A stretch of 11,906 bases of DNA from Asterionellopsis glacialis (lineage: Eukaryota; Bacillariophyta; Plagiogrammaphyceae; Rhaphoneidales; Asterionellopsidaceae), in NCBI GenBank assembly GCA_014885115.2, contig WKLE02003563.1, positions 2,179-14,084 of the forward strand. The letters run 5' to 3'. Below the pieces are notes generated by a model, which saw only the letters and a program-made list of their open reading frames with translations, did not search any database and was not told where the DNA came from. Shown in pieces: positions 1-8,255 of the stretch (within the stretch, counting starts at the first letter, position 1; every line of letters starts with the position of its first letter). The position numbers and the translations under genes are program-made.

Positions 1-541
1 ACAAACTCTCAGAAATTTCTGTCCCTCCAAAAAATACGCAAGAAAAAACTCAGCATACTCAGGAGTGTTTATGTACTAGAGCACATAGAATTTTATGTTT
101 AAAAGCTTTGTCAGGTTTTATTTTTTCAGAAAAAACCAAAAAGATTCAATCTTTGTCCCTTCCAGGGAGATTATTCTTATTGAAGACCCTGTGTTGTACC
201 CACCACACCATCTTGAAATATAAAATAAACTGAAACTTTTTGGCTACTTACTTTGATAAATGGATAATAATTGGTCAAGTTATGATGGATTTGTTTGCTT
301 ATCAGGAAACTTCCAGTTCAAGCTCAGCATGCTGTTCAAGGTAGTTTTATACTGGTACCATTCAGTTTCATGTTGTAGGACTATGCTGTATTCATGAGTG
401 CAAAGATATCATTAGGTGGAGCAGAGACTCCTGTAACAATCAAGTAAACTAAATGTTAATTCATATGGTGTCATTTTATCATCTGAGTTGACATCAAAGG
501 AGGGAGCATAAGTTTACTGGCTGTTTGGTTAGCACCTCAAG
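1..541. other. AT-rich stretch without a supported gene
   Basis: No convincing coding sequence is visible on either strand. A short open frame from the ATG at 260 to a stop near 397 (+, about 45 codons) is followed by repeated stops and looks like chance or like the edge of the decayed element that becomes readable from 542. The sequence holds many A and T runs and resembles the next 2 kb in texture, so it is probably part of the same degenerate block. No terminal repeat was found. Confidence 0.4.
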
Positions 542-1087
542 CTTTTCAAAATGCTAGTGTTGGAAGACACCACCTACTAGTAAGATGAATTCCCAAGCCA
601 GAAGAGAAAGCACAGGCAAACAGAAGAAGAAGAATAGCATGAAAAAAAAGTATATCATGACATTTTGAGAGGATTAGATTTCCAACATGTGACTTTTTGT
701 GGTGAATGTGGACCCACTCAAATCCATATTTAAGATTTGTAAGTCAGCTATCAGTCAAATATCAAGATTTCTTGAGATTACAAGAAAATTTGCCTCTCCC
801 ACTTGTTCTAGTTTTTGGCAATGATGCAATGTAAGCTATTAAATCAGTAGAAGATATTGGATCTGAAACCATGGACAAGCTTGAGTTTAAACAGCAACCA
901 TTATCTCACTTTTGATCTTCAAGAAATCAAAAGATTATGGTACCACCCTGTGGAAGACATCTCAAGAACAGAGACACAAATAGCTGATAGCAAGACACAA
1001 GCTCATTTTGATCAAAACCCATTGGACCTCCAGCCTTTTCATCATGGCAGGCAGATAGCCACACATATTTTGAAGATCATGTTATGA
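542..1087 (+). pseudogene. Decayed coding fragment with a Cys-x-x-Cys motif, family not recognised
   Basis: Read in one frame, 542-733 gives protein-like sequence interrupted by stops at 578-583 and 635-637. It includes an acidic/basic linker and then the stretch HDILRGLDFQHVTFCGECGP, whose CGEC (698-709) looks like half of a zinc-binding site. From 721 the neighbouring frame stays readable to 915 with one internal stop (832-834). A third frame is open from 857 to 1087 and contains FDQNPLDLQPFHHGRQIATH. Stops plus at least two frame changes mark it as dead. The Cys pair and the position beside a transposase suggest a remnant of a transposable element protein, but I cannot name the family. It may belong to the same ancient gene as 1621-2632. 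The case for past coding rests on residue texture, not on a recognised domain. Confidence 0.45.
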
Positions 1088-1620
1088 AAAAATCCTAAAA
1101 TACATTTGGACTGGGCTTTCTCAAAAGTCTTATGCTTTGAGTATATTTTTTTGGGGGTATATAATGTTAATATTGTCTTAAAAAAAAGAATTTGTTGGAA
1201 AATAAAAATAAAATTGGTTGGAAAATTGTGGTGGTTGCGCTGTAGATCAGTATTCAATGAATGAAGCTAAAGAACAACAATAATGTGGTGGTACTGTGAT
1301 GGGTGGTGCTGCAGCTACCATACTGAAGGTGCCTCCAACAAGCACAAGCTGCAATTATGCATACGATTGCAAATTTAGCCATAATATTGTTTTAAAATCC
1401 ATTTTATAAATTATATTCATGTACTCAAGAAGAAGGACAAAAATAGCTTTTATTGTAAATTTCATATGTTTTTCCCTTGATTTTAAGGGTCTAAATTAGA
1501 GGCAAATCAGAAATGAACCAGACCTCATCAAAGTATGTACCACTCATAAATCTGAGTCACCCTCCTTTTTCTGGTCCTAGATGAGAGTAAAAGATTTGAT
1601 CTCTGACAGGGGACCACATG
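1088..1620. other. Non-coding AT-rich spacer between decayed fragments
   Basis: Stops are frequent in all frames. T and A runs (for example 1146-1153 and 1180-1188) and no sustained reading are visible. It could be a lost intron or an insertion inside the decayed element; nothing in the sequence decides this. Confidence 0.35.
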
Positions 1621-2632
1621 CACTACTCACTGCCGTGCACAGACTGCAAAGAAGAAAAAAGCGTTCTGATTGAGAAAACAGCATATTCGTTACAAAAATC
1701 ATGGTACAGCAACCATCCAATGCCACCTCCCTTGATGTCAACACAGAATGTCAATTCAAGTGCACCATTTGTAAAGATGACATAAGAGACAATCCATGAG
1801 GGGGTACCTCAACTGATTTCAAGGTCAAGATTAGTGAAGGTGTTGAAGTTCTTAAGGCTAGGGCTCTCTCTTTTGTTCACCATATACTGTCAAATGCACA
1901 GCTTATTTCCAACAATATTTACTTCAAGAAGTCCAAGGGAGCATCACAAAGCCAGTATGTCATCTTGTGTGAAAAAAATTTGAAGATTTAACAAGAGGAA
2001 GATGGGGGTTGATAACAAAGAGGGATGTAGATGCTTGGACAAGTGAAGGGAAGACTGTTATAGAAGGTTTTTTTTTGAGGTGTTTTTGTACATTCACAGG
2101 AGAGCACTACGTGAGCCTGCAGTTCCTACTGGTTTAAGATGTGCTACTGCATGTCTTATTCAAGATGCAGCAGCACATATTTAAGAGTATGAAGATGCTG
2201 AGGGTGTACAACTTGGAGATATCATGCACCACCATCTAACACTTCATCAGGCATGGCAACCAGAAGGGTCAGAATTTTCAATTCCAAATGACAACACAAC
2301 AAGACAAGCTCAATGTCTAGATGAGAGGAGGAGGGCACTTGATCAAGAGGAAGCATTAACCAACAATAATTGTGACCACATAACAAAGAAGATTAAGATA
2401 CAACTATTTGGAACATGGGTAGAAGTTCCAGTTGATGTTAATTCCTTATGACAGGCATTGTGCTTGCCGCAACATGATATATTTGATCAAGGAATCTTCC
2501 ATGCCTACCAACATAATGAAACAGTTAGCATTGGTGTTGCTGACACTGATCATGGTGCATCACCATTCCCACCAACACAACAAGCACAAGAAGAAGAACA
2601 ACAAGAAGATAACAACAACAACGAGTTGTAGG
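1621..2632 (+). pseudogene. Decayed protein-coding element, family not recognised
   Basis: Several plus-strand frames link into a plausible protein of about 330 residues. Near 1633 one frame reads PCTDCKEEK. A second, from 1683, reads CQFKCTICKDD and then, past a TGA at 1797-1799, continues to a TAA at 1989-1991. A third reads from just after that stop with RWGLITKRDVDAW. At the T8 run near 2069-2076 the frame shifts again and stays coherent to the TAG near 2630-2632, apart from a TAA near 2182 and a TGA at 2449-2451. The end is rich in Gln, Glu and Asn. Paired CxxC motifs at the start suggest a zinc-binding region. At least two in-frame stops and two or three frame changes make it a pseudogene. 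A transposon-derived origin is likely from context but not shown by a recognised catalytic motif. Confidence 0.5.
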
Positions 2633-2735
2633 TACTATACTTTTCTGGTTTAAATAATAATTATGATATTCTAGTACCTTATTTTATTACACTACTACTC
2701 TACTCTTCTACTTCATCAATCATTTTTTCTAGTGT

Positions 2736-2765
2736 TTTGTAAGCCATAAAAAAAAGGCTTACAAA
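2736..2765. repeat. Perfect 10-bp inverted repeat (hairpin) beyond the transposase 3' end
   Basis: TTTGTAAGCC (2736-2745) and GGCTTACAAA (2756-2765) are exact reverse complements around a 10-nt A-rich loop. It lies 17 bp beyond the stop of the minus-strand transposase. Its outer TTTGT/ACAAA resembles the hairpin at 3821-3846 on the other side, so it may be one terminus of the element. It could also act in 3' end formation. Confidence 0.6.
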
Positions 2766-2781
2766 GTTCTCCAGGATCATA

Positions 2782-3749
2782 TCAACAATGCCCGAACAAT
2801 CCTAAAGTACTGTGTGGAATGTCCTTTGTGCATGCTTTCATGGCAACCTCCAGTACCATTTCAGGATACAAAGGGAACACCAAGTTGGCATGTTTTTGAA
2901 TCCAATGTTTAAGCTGTCCAAAACATACTTCAATAGGGTTAAGTTCTGGGCTGTACAGAGGCAAAAAATGAGTCTTGCACCACACTGGTGCACAGGTGCA
3001 CAGCATCCTCCAGCTCTTGAAACATATGGATCTTTGCATTGTCCATCACAACAATAGACCTTGGCAATGGCCAAGGATTTAAATGAGGAACGATCATTTC
3101 ACTGAAGGCATTGTGGAAATTTTTTCTTGTGAAAGTTCCTTCAGTTGTCTTCCAAGACATGAATCCTTTGTAATCAAGTGCAGCAAGGATAGAAATTCTT
3201 TTTCCATGATTGAATGGGAGTTTCACTACTGCTTTATTACCTTGTTTTGACCTTGCACAACGATGAAAAAGCATCACAACTGTCTTTTGATGTTTCATCA
3301 ATAAATATAAGCTGTTCTGGATAATTATAAATAGGCCTCAATTTGTTGTAATATATTTTTATTTCTTCTGGGATTTCTTCACAGGTGGCTTTTGTTAATT
3401 TTTTACGGGATAATTGGAGGTCAAAATTCAAAGCATGGCATATAGTAGATTCTGATATATTTTTTAAATCAGGAAAGGTTGAAGGTAAATGATGTTGCAG
3501 CTCTTCAATGTAAAAGGTAGGATGAGCATTTACATAATTTTCTACATTTTTTAAAACATTTGCCGGCCAACGTGATGCTCGTACAATATGTGTGTTTTTT
3601 CTTACAGACGTGTTTTTTAGAAAAGTACCGCACCAATGATGGATGCTACAGCAAGTAGGACCAAAAAGGTCACTAAGAAAGTCAACCTCAATGTTGTATA
3701 TATATATCAAGCTGACAATCCTCCAGTGTAGATCATCAGGGTAAACCAT
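2782..3749 (-). pseudogene. IS630/Tc1-mariner-family DDE transposase, broken by frameshifts
   Basis: The intact element would cut and paste itself by a DDE-type transposase reaction, normally into TA dinucleotides. From the start at 3749 the first frame shows an N-terminal helix-turn-helix region, the stretch HPTFYIEELQ, and FIDETSKD with the first catalytic Asp. The second frame holds LPFNHGKR, LAALDYKGF and VVMDNAKIH with the second Asp. The third frame holds LPLYSPELNPIE with the third acidic residue, then QLKHWIQKHANLVFPLYPE to the stop at 2782. Three lesions separate these blocks: one extra base at an A5 run (3266-3270, plus strand), an exact 8-bp tandem duplication GGTGCACA at 2987-2994 and 2995-3002, and one missing base at the A6 run 2963-2968. 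No other stop interrupts the blocks, so inactivation looks fairly recent. Restored length would be about 320 residues, normal for the family. All three catalytic acidic residues are kept. Confidence 0.9.
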
Positions 3750-3755
3750 TCTCCT

Positions 3756-3777
3756 CCTGTTTTAACAAAAAAACAGG
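3756..3777. repeat. Inverted repeat just upstream of the transposase start
   Basis: CCTGTTTT (3756-3763) pairs exactly with AAAACAGG (3770-3777) around a 6-nt loop, and pairing can extend outward with G-T contacts. It lies 7 bp before the transposase ATG and would fall in the 5' leader of its transcript. It may be a subterminal element of the transposon. Confidence 0.5.
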
Positions 3778-3820
3778 GGGGAGCAAAGTTCTTGTGTCCG
3801 GAATTACAATAAAAAGCTTG

Positions 3821-3846
3821 GTTTGTCACTTTTGAAAGTGACAAAC
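3821..3846. repeat. Perfect 12-bp inverted repeat, candidate transposon terminus
   Basis: GTTTGTCACTTT (3821-3832) and AAAGTGACAAAC (3835-3846) are exact reverse complements with a 2-nt loop. It lies 72 bp before the transposase start. The TTTGT...ACAAA outer bases match those of the 2736-2765 hairpin on the far side, which fits a pair of palindromic ends, although the inner bases differ. No clear TA target duplication could be fixed. Confidence 0.55.
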
Positions 3847-4310
3847 TGACCTATTTACCGATAAGTTTGGGCATTCACAAGAGTTTCCTAGTGGTTTGGA
3901 AACAAATGAATGGATCTTGTTTCCTTTAATTCGGGGCATTCATCAGGAGGTCTATCTCACTTAAAAAAAGGAGGAATCGATTTTACGATTCACTGGATCC
4001 CATTAATCTGATGCACTTGGAGCCTAAAATCGAGAAAATTTTGAAATAAAATCGAGTAAATAAAAGTCTTAATTATTGTATAAAAGAGATTACTACTTTA
4101 AATACGAGTCTAAATCCGTAGAAATGATATCCCAAATGACAAAACTTAAGAAATCGACAATACTATTTATATAAAAACAGAAAATGAATGTCGAATTGAT
4201 TTTTTATATAGCTGCTCAACATGACTGTCTATAGAAATTTCCTGGTCTAGCGGATCTTGTTTGAAAATTTTAACTGTCAGTTTTTCTCTGTACATTTATT
4301 GCACTCTTTA
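3847..4310. other. Intergenic DNA, no gene seen
   Basis: No coding frame is supported. The word GGGCATTCA occurs twice (about 3869 and 3934), and GTTTCC (3883-3888) pairs with GGAAAC (3898-3903). These may be edge sequences left by the neighbouring element. The right-hand part is simple AT-rich sequence leading into the GTACC-motif cluster. Confidence 0.4.
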
Positions 4311-4445
4311 GGTACCTTCTTCTGTCTCTACGTACCGGTATTTAAGTACCAGGTCCAAGGTACCTTTTACCAGGTACACGACTTAGGTACCTGTTAGCAT
4401 GTATCATAATAGGACTAGCTGGTAAGTTCTCTATATACCTGGTAG
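4311..4445. promoter_or_regulatory. Cluster of GTACC/GGTACC words upstream of the 4842 gene
   Basis: Within 135 bp there are GGTACC at 4311, GTACCGGTA at 4332, GTACCAGGTCC at 4346, GGTACC at 4359, TTACCAGGTAC at 4367, AGGTACCTG at 4385 and ATACCTGGTAG at 4435. Several fit a dimeric palindrome, GTACC-A/T-GGTAC, exactly or with one or two changes. The cluster ends about 110 bp before the predicted 5'UTR donor site, so it sits where a promoter would be. A binding site for a dimeric factor is an inference; a local repeat expansion is the alternative. Confidence 0.45.
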
Positions 4446-4556
4446 CTAGACTAGATAGTTAGACTACGGTTGTATCACTTTTCTTTGAAAAAAACAAGAT
4501 CAAACCGAAGCCTTTACTTTTGCGTTGTTTCCCATTTTCCAAGAAAACCGTCAAAT

Positions 4557-4830
4557 GTAAGTATTAACATCTGGTGTGAATGGTAAGGTATCTCGGAAAA
4601 TGATTGTTTCTTCTCTTATCACAACGATCACTGAAGATTTTCCAATGTAAATTGACATTGCATGATTGATGTGTGTTTAGTAATTCTCGGTCGTTGTCGT
4701 TCTGGTGTCAATTTCTGTTTCAATATACTTTTTTTCCTCTATTTCTTTCAAATGCTCACTTTCGCTTTCAAAATCTTATCTCATGAACATACGATTGCCT
4801 TGTGGAATTATTGACGAATTTTCTTCGCAG
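4557..4830 (+). other. Probable 5'UTR intron of the acidic membrane protein gene
   Basis: A strong donor GTAAGT begins at 4557. A pyrimidine-rich tract from about 4727 to 4770 and a second, TTTTCTTCGCAG, ending at 4830 give a good acceptor. The ATG follows 11 nt later at 4842. No in-frame upstream ATG would join the coding sequence, so the intron lies wholly in the leader. Length would be 274 nt. Another possible donor (GGTAAGG near 4582) is weaker. Confidence 0.5.
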
Positions 4831-4841
4831 ACACGTGAATC

Positions 4842-5267
4842 ATGAAGATCTCTCCTATTCTTATTGCTCTCTGTATCGCCGTATCCACCTTCGGTAGAAC
4901 CGAAGCCTCCTCTTCCACCGGTCTCGCCAATTCTGTCAACGGTGAAGAAGCCGAAAATTACTTGACCGAGCTCCGAGAGCTTCAAGAAGACGAAGAAGAC
5001 GAAGAAGATGAAGAAGATGAAGAAAGTTCCGAGGATGATGAAGAAGAAGAAAGTCCTGAAGAGGACGAGGAAGAAGATGAAGAAGCAGAGGAAGTAGAGC
5101 AAGACGAGATGGAGATGGCTTACGTTGCTTACGGTGCTATTGGTGGTGCAACTGTTATTCTCTCCACTGTTGGTTTCCTTGAACACAGACGTAAGGTTCG
5201 TGTAGCTAAGAATGCTGATATGAATTACCATCTCAACGCTGAAGGAGTTCCCGGCAGTATGGTCTGA
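4842..5267 (+). CDS. Small secreted or single-pass membrane protein with an acidic domain
   Basis: The 141-residue product is not a family I recognise. Residues 1-22 form a signal peptide with a hydrophobic core (ILIALCIAVSTFG), with cleavage likely after TEA near residue 22. Residues 37-90 are almost entirely Glu and Asp, with a repeated EDE unit encoded by GAA/GAC triplets. Residues 92-114 form one hydrophobic segment with Gly-rich start, followed by a basic stretch RRKVRVAK at 116-123. This predicts a type I membrane protein with an acidic lumenal or extracellular part and a short cytosolic tail of about 25 residues. Acidic, disordered lumenal domains can bind calcium or other cations weakly, as in calsequestrin-like proteins; here that is only a possibility. 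The start is the first ATG after the predicted 5'UTR acceptor. The gene is convergent with the RING gene. Confidence 0.85.
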   Translation: MKISPILIALCIAVSTFGRTEASSSTGLANSVNGEEAENYLTELRELQEDEEDEEDEEDEESSEDDEEEESPEEDEEEDEEAEEVEQDEMEMAYVAYGAIGGATVILSTVGFLEHRRKVRVAKNADMNYHLNAEGVPGSMV

Positions 5268-5942
5268 GAAGCTTGACCAATTTAGTAGAAAACCAATTCT
5301 TTGAGAGAGAGAGAAAGGGTAGTTAGTAAGAGCGACAACGAACAGCAAAAGTATCCCAATTGTATAAATAAAAAATTTAGTTAGAAAAGAGTAAGAGAAG
5401 AAAATAACATTTAAAAACAAAGTAACAATATTAAACTTAAACAGTAGATATCAGAACAAAGAAGTAGATTTTTGAACACACGATATTTGGAGACTTCCTC
5501 GGGCAAATTTCAAACTATAGCACCATGTACCATACCTACCAAAAGAACAACCTAGGCATATTGCATCAACGTCTATCAAAGCAACTTGAGACTCGTCATG
5601 TACACATGCACTCTCATTAAAAAAATATCATATTATTATACAACAAAGGGGCGATACCATACCCTGCACATATAGTAGCTCAAATTTATAAAGCAAGTGC
5701 AAGGTAAGATGAACCATGAAGTGATAGGATGGTTTATACATACCTGAAAGGCAAACATAATGTAGAGCCAAAAGCGCAATCGTTCGTTATTATCATTTTA
5801 ATTGTTGTAAATTACTTGTAAGAGTTTGTTATCGCTATATCAAGATCTTACTACACTAGAGTCCAAAAGGTAACGATCAAAAGTAGGACCATACTAAAAC
5901 TCCAAGTGCATGTATACACCTTTTTTTAAAAAGGTCACCATC
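5268..5942. other. Intergenic region between two convergent genes
   Basis: No gene is supported here. It holds the 3' untranslated regions of the acidic protein gene (+) and the RING gene (-). A short GA repeat lies at about 5302-5315. ACCTTTTT (5918-5925) and AAAAAGGT (5928-5935) form a perfect 8-bp inverted repeat 8 bp beyond the RING stop codon; it may help 3' end formation or may be chance in AT-rich DNA. Confidence 0.5.
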
Positions 5943-8255
5943 TTATGATAGATTAAAATCAATTGGTTCCACGTCAGGTCGTTGTGAAAACACTAATACA
6001 TTGTGAATCATAGCCATAGTTCGAACGGATACATTTTCACCCTCGAGTCTTCGTCTCAAGTCATGCACAACATTCCGAAACCTACTATATCGTTGCGGAG
6101 AAACAGGCTGTTCTTCTTGTTCCTGTTGCTGTTCCTCCCTATCCCGACGAACGTTATTGCTAATGCTTTGATCAATTCTTTCATAATCTTGTTGACTACG
6201 TGGAGGGGACGATGAATGCGAATAATTATCCATCATTTCTGTAAATCGTTCAGTAATTGCTGCATTGATGTAGATAAGACTATCACCATACGAAGATATA
6301 TCTTGTATAGTATCAGTATTACTATCGCTACCAGCACTATTGGTATTATTATCTTGAATGACAGTTTGCACCTTGCCAGACAAGATACAAATCATTTCAG
6401 AATCAAATCGAATTTCATATATCCATTTTTTGGCACCCTGCCATGTGGTACCATATTCTTCTTCCCATAAGATACAACCATGAAAAATATGGTTTGTTTC
6501 ATCCCATTGTATGTGTCGGAATGGGACTCGTGATGGGACAGGTGATCCATCATCCAAGGGTGGCCATTCACCGCATCGTGGATGTTCATAGGATATATAT
6601 GCATTCGGAGGACTACTACTACTGGTGGAACTATCACCATTCTCATTTGCTTGCGGTGGTGAAATGAAATGATACGATGCAAGTCCTACCTTGAGAGCTT
6701 GAATGAATGTATTGCCCCATAGTGTTTCTGCGTGATACTTTGGCATTGTCCTTCGGGTGGATTCATCATCATTATTATTTCCAAGTATTTGCTTGTACAA
6801 AAGATCGCGTGGTCCAAATCGTTCTACACGATAAGCTGCCAAATGTCCACCAATACTTTGTCGTACCCATAAAATTTTACTATATTCTGGATCAGTTGTT
6901 GTCCATACAATTGTATCACCAACATCAGGGCCCTTTGGATGTGTAAGTAAGTTTACACCAGATACAGCTGTTTGTAACGTAGCCGAATCATCTGAAAAAT
7001 TTGTCATGGGCCATTTCACTTTAGGTGATGTAGGACAGCTCATATCTAAAGTATATCGGAACGTTCCTAATCGATATTCGCCACCAATTACTTCAATATA
7101 TTGTGTTTCCTCATCATTATGAGTAGTATTATTGTTCTTGGTATCCTTTTGAGTATCAAATGTAACTTTCCAACGTCCATCTAATGGCCATGGATGTTCC
7201 ACATCTGAAGGTATTTCACGTCGTTTTACAAGTATCCCGTTTGATACATACCGTAAATCGGACGAAAATTGTAAAATCACTTTCCAAATCTTGGAACCAT
7301 GCCACGTCGTTGTGGATGTAGTTTCTGAACTTGAACAACCAGCACTAGTAGCGCTGCTGCTGCTGCTGTTGCTTTCCTCTTTAGCTATAGCTGTTGGTAA
7401 ACAAGATTTGGTATCGGTTCCAGTAACACCTTGTCCTGCAAATGTCGTCCATCTCAATGTCCCATGAAATGTTCTCGACTTTGCATGAAAGTGACATCCT
7501 TCTTCAAAATATTGTTTTGTTGGTGGTTTACTACCATCGTCTAAATTCATATTCATACCAACATGTTCATAACTTACATATGGCAAAGGTCTACCATGAG
7601 AATCTGTTTTCCATAAAGACGTAGATTTCTTGTTTTCACTACTACTGCTAGGAGGAGGAAAGTGATAACTTGCATATCCAAGTTGTCCATCTCGTGCAAA
7701 GACAAGACCAGCAATATCAGATTGATGTATAGCATAATCTTTTTCCACTAAAACATTGGATGCCATTGTTGTTGTTTTTTGTTTCTTCTGAGTCTCCTTC
7801 TCTTTCTTGTTGTTGTTGCTATGTTTCTTTTGTTGTACAACTTTGCATGTTTTTTTAGTGGGTACTCCTACTACTAAATCAAATAAACTTAATTCTGATC
7901 GACAAATGGGACATCGTCCTACTGTAGGTGCAGTTATATGTGCATCAGGATCATTATAATATTCTCGTCGTCTTCCTGTTGTGATGATTGGATTATCGTT
8001 GGTCGTTTTATTATGATGTGATAATAAAATACGTTCCATACATGGAATACAAAGGCAATGTCCACATGGACCATATGTCATTTTATTTTTACCATCTTCA
8101 TCATCTTCTTCACATAAACATATTGGACAACATTGTTGTTCGGTTGTTGATTGTCCATCGTCGTCGTCATTGTTGTTGGTGGAGTCTTGTTGTTGTTTTT
8201 CTTCTTCTTCTTGAATCATTTTGTTGTCCAAGGATAATTGCTCTTCCGATGACAT
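5943..8255 (-). CDS. RING-finger protein with a duplicated unrecognised domain, probable E3 ubiquitin ligase
   Basis: A single uninterrupted frame of 770 residues. Residues 43-118 form a C3HC4 RING: CPIC at 43-46, CGHCLCIPC at 64-72, and CPIC at 115-118, with a long 42-residue loop before the last pair that is within the known range. RING domains recruit ubiquitin-charged E2 enzymes, so E3 ligase activity is the likely role. A Lys/Asn/Gln-rich linker follows (about 130-165). Two copies of one domain then appear: about 193-345 and 523-635. Shared marks are ASYHF, the V/I-SYEH word, LDDGS, FHG followed by LW/LRW, and TTWHG/TTWQG then KIW/KKW. The middle (355-490) is Trp-rich and different, with WPLDGRWKVTFD. 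Ser/Asn/Thr tracts interrupt the first copy. The C-terminus (690-750) is rich in Arg, Glu and Gln and probably helical. No signal peptide or membrane segment is seen, so it is cytosolic or nuclear. The start MSSEEQ is the first ATG, and no intron is needed. Confidence 0.9.
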   Translation of the reverse strand: MSSEEQLSLDNKMIQEEEEKQQQDSTNNNDDDDGQSTTEQQCCPICLCEEDDEDGKNKMTYGPCGHCLCIPCMERILLSHHNKTTNDNPIITTGRRREYYNDPDAHITAPTVGRCPICRSELSLFDLVVGVPTKKTCKVVQQKKHSNNNKKEKETQKKQKTTTMASNVLVEKDYAIHQSDIAGLVFARDGQLGYASYHFPPPSSSSENKKSTSLWKTDSHGRPLPYVSYEHVGMNMNLDDGSKPPTKQYFEEGCHFHAKSRTFHGTLRWTTFAGQGVTGTDTKSCLPTAIAKEESNSSSSSATSAGCSSSETTSTTTWHGSKIWKVILQFSSDLRYVSNGILVKRREIPSDVEHPWPLDGRWKVTFDTQKDTKNNNTTHNDEETQYIEVIGGEYRLGTFRYTLDMSCPTSPKVKWPMTNFSDDSATLQTAVSGVNLLTHPKGPDVGDTIVWTTTDPEYSKILWVRQSIGGHLAAYRVERFGPRDLLYKQILGNNNDDESTRRTMPKYHAETLWGNTFIQALKVGLASYHFISPPQANENGDSSTSSSSPPNAYISYEHPRCGEWPPLDDGSPVPSRVPFRHIQWDETNHIFHGCILWEEEYGTTWQGAKKWIYEIRFDSEMICILSGKVQTVIQDNNTNSAGSDSNTDTIQDISSYGDSLIYINAAITERFTEMMDNYSHSSSPPRSQQDYERIDQSISNNVRRDREEQQQEQEEQPVSPQRYSRFRNVVHDLRRRLEGENVSVRTMAMIHNVLVFSQRPDVEPIDFNLS

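Noticed and set aside
2782..3074. Separate small genes at the transposase 3' end on both strands
   Set aside because: The minus-strand pieces are parts of one frameshifted transposase, and the plus-strand frame 2812-3057 is its antisense.
4776..5420. 214-codon open frame on the minus strand, very rich in Phe
   Set aside because: It is the antisense shadow of the acidic GAA/GAC repeat gene at 4842-5267; the Phe/Leu runs are the complement of the Glu/Asp codons, and the plus-strand product has a signal peptide and membrane segment.
5943..8255. Multiple short plus-strand open frames across the RING gene
   Set aside because: They are antisense to a 770-codon frame with a clear RING and internal repeats, and have no protein-like features of their own.
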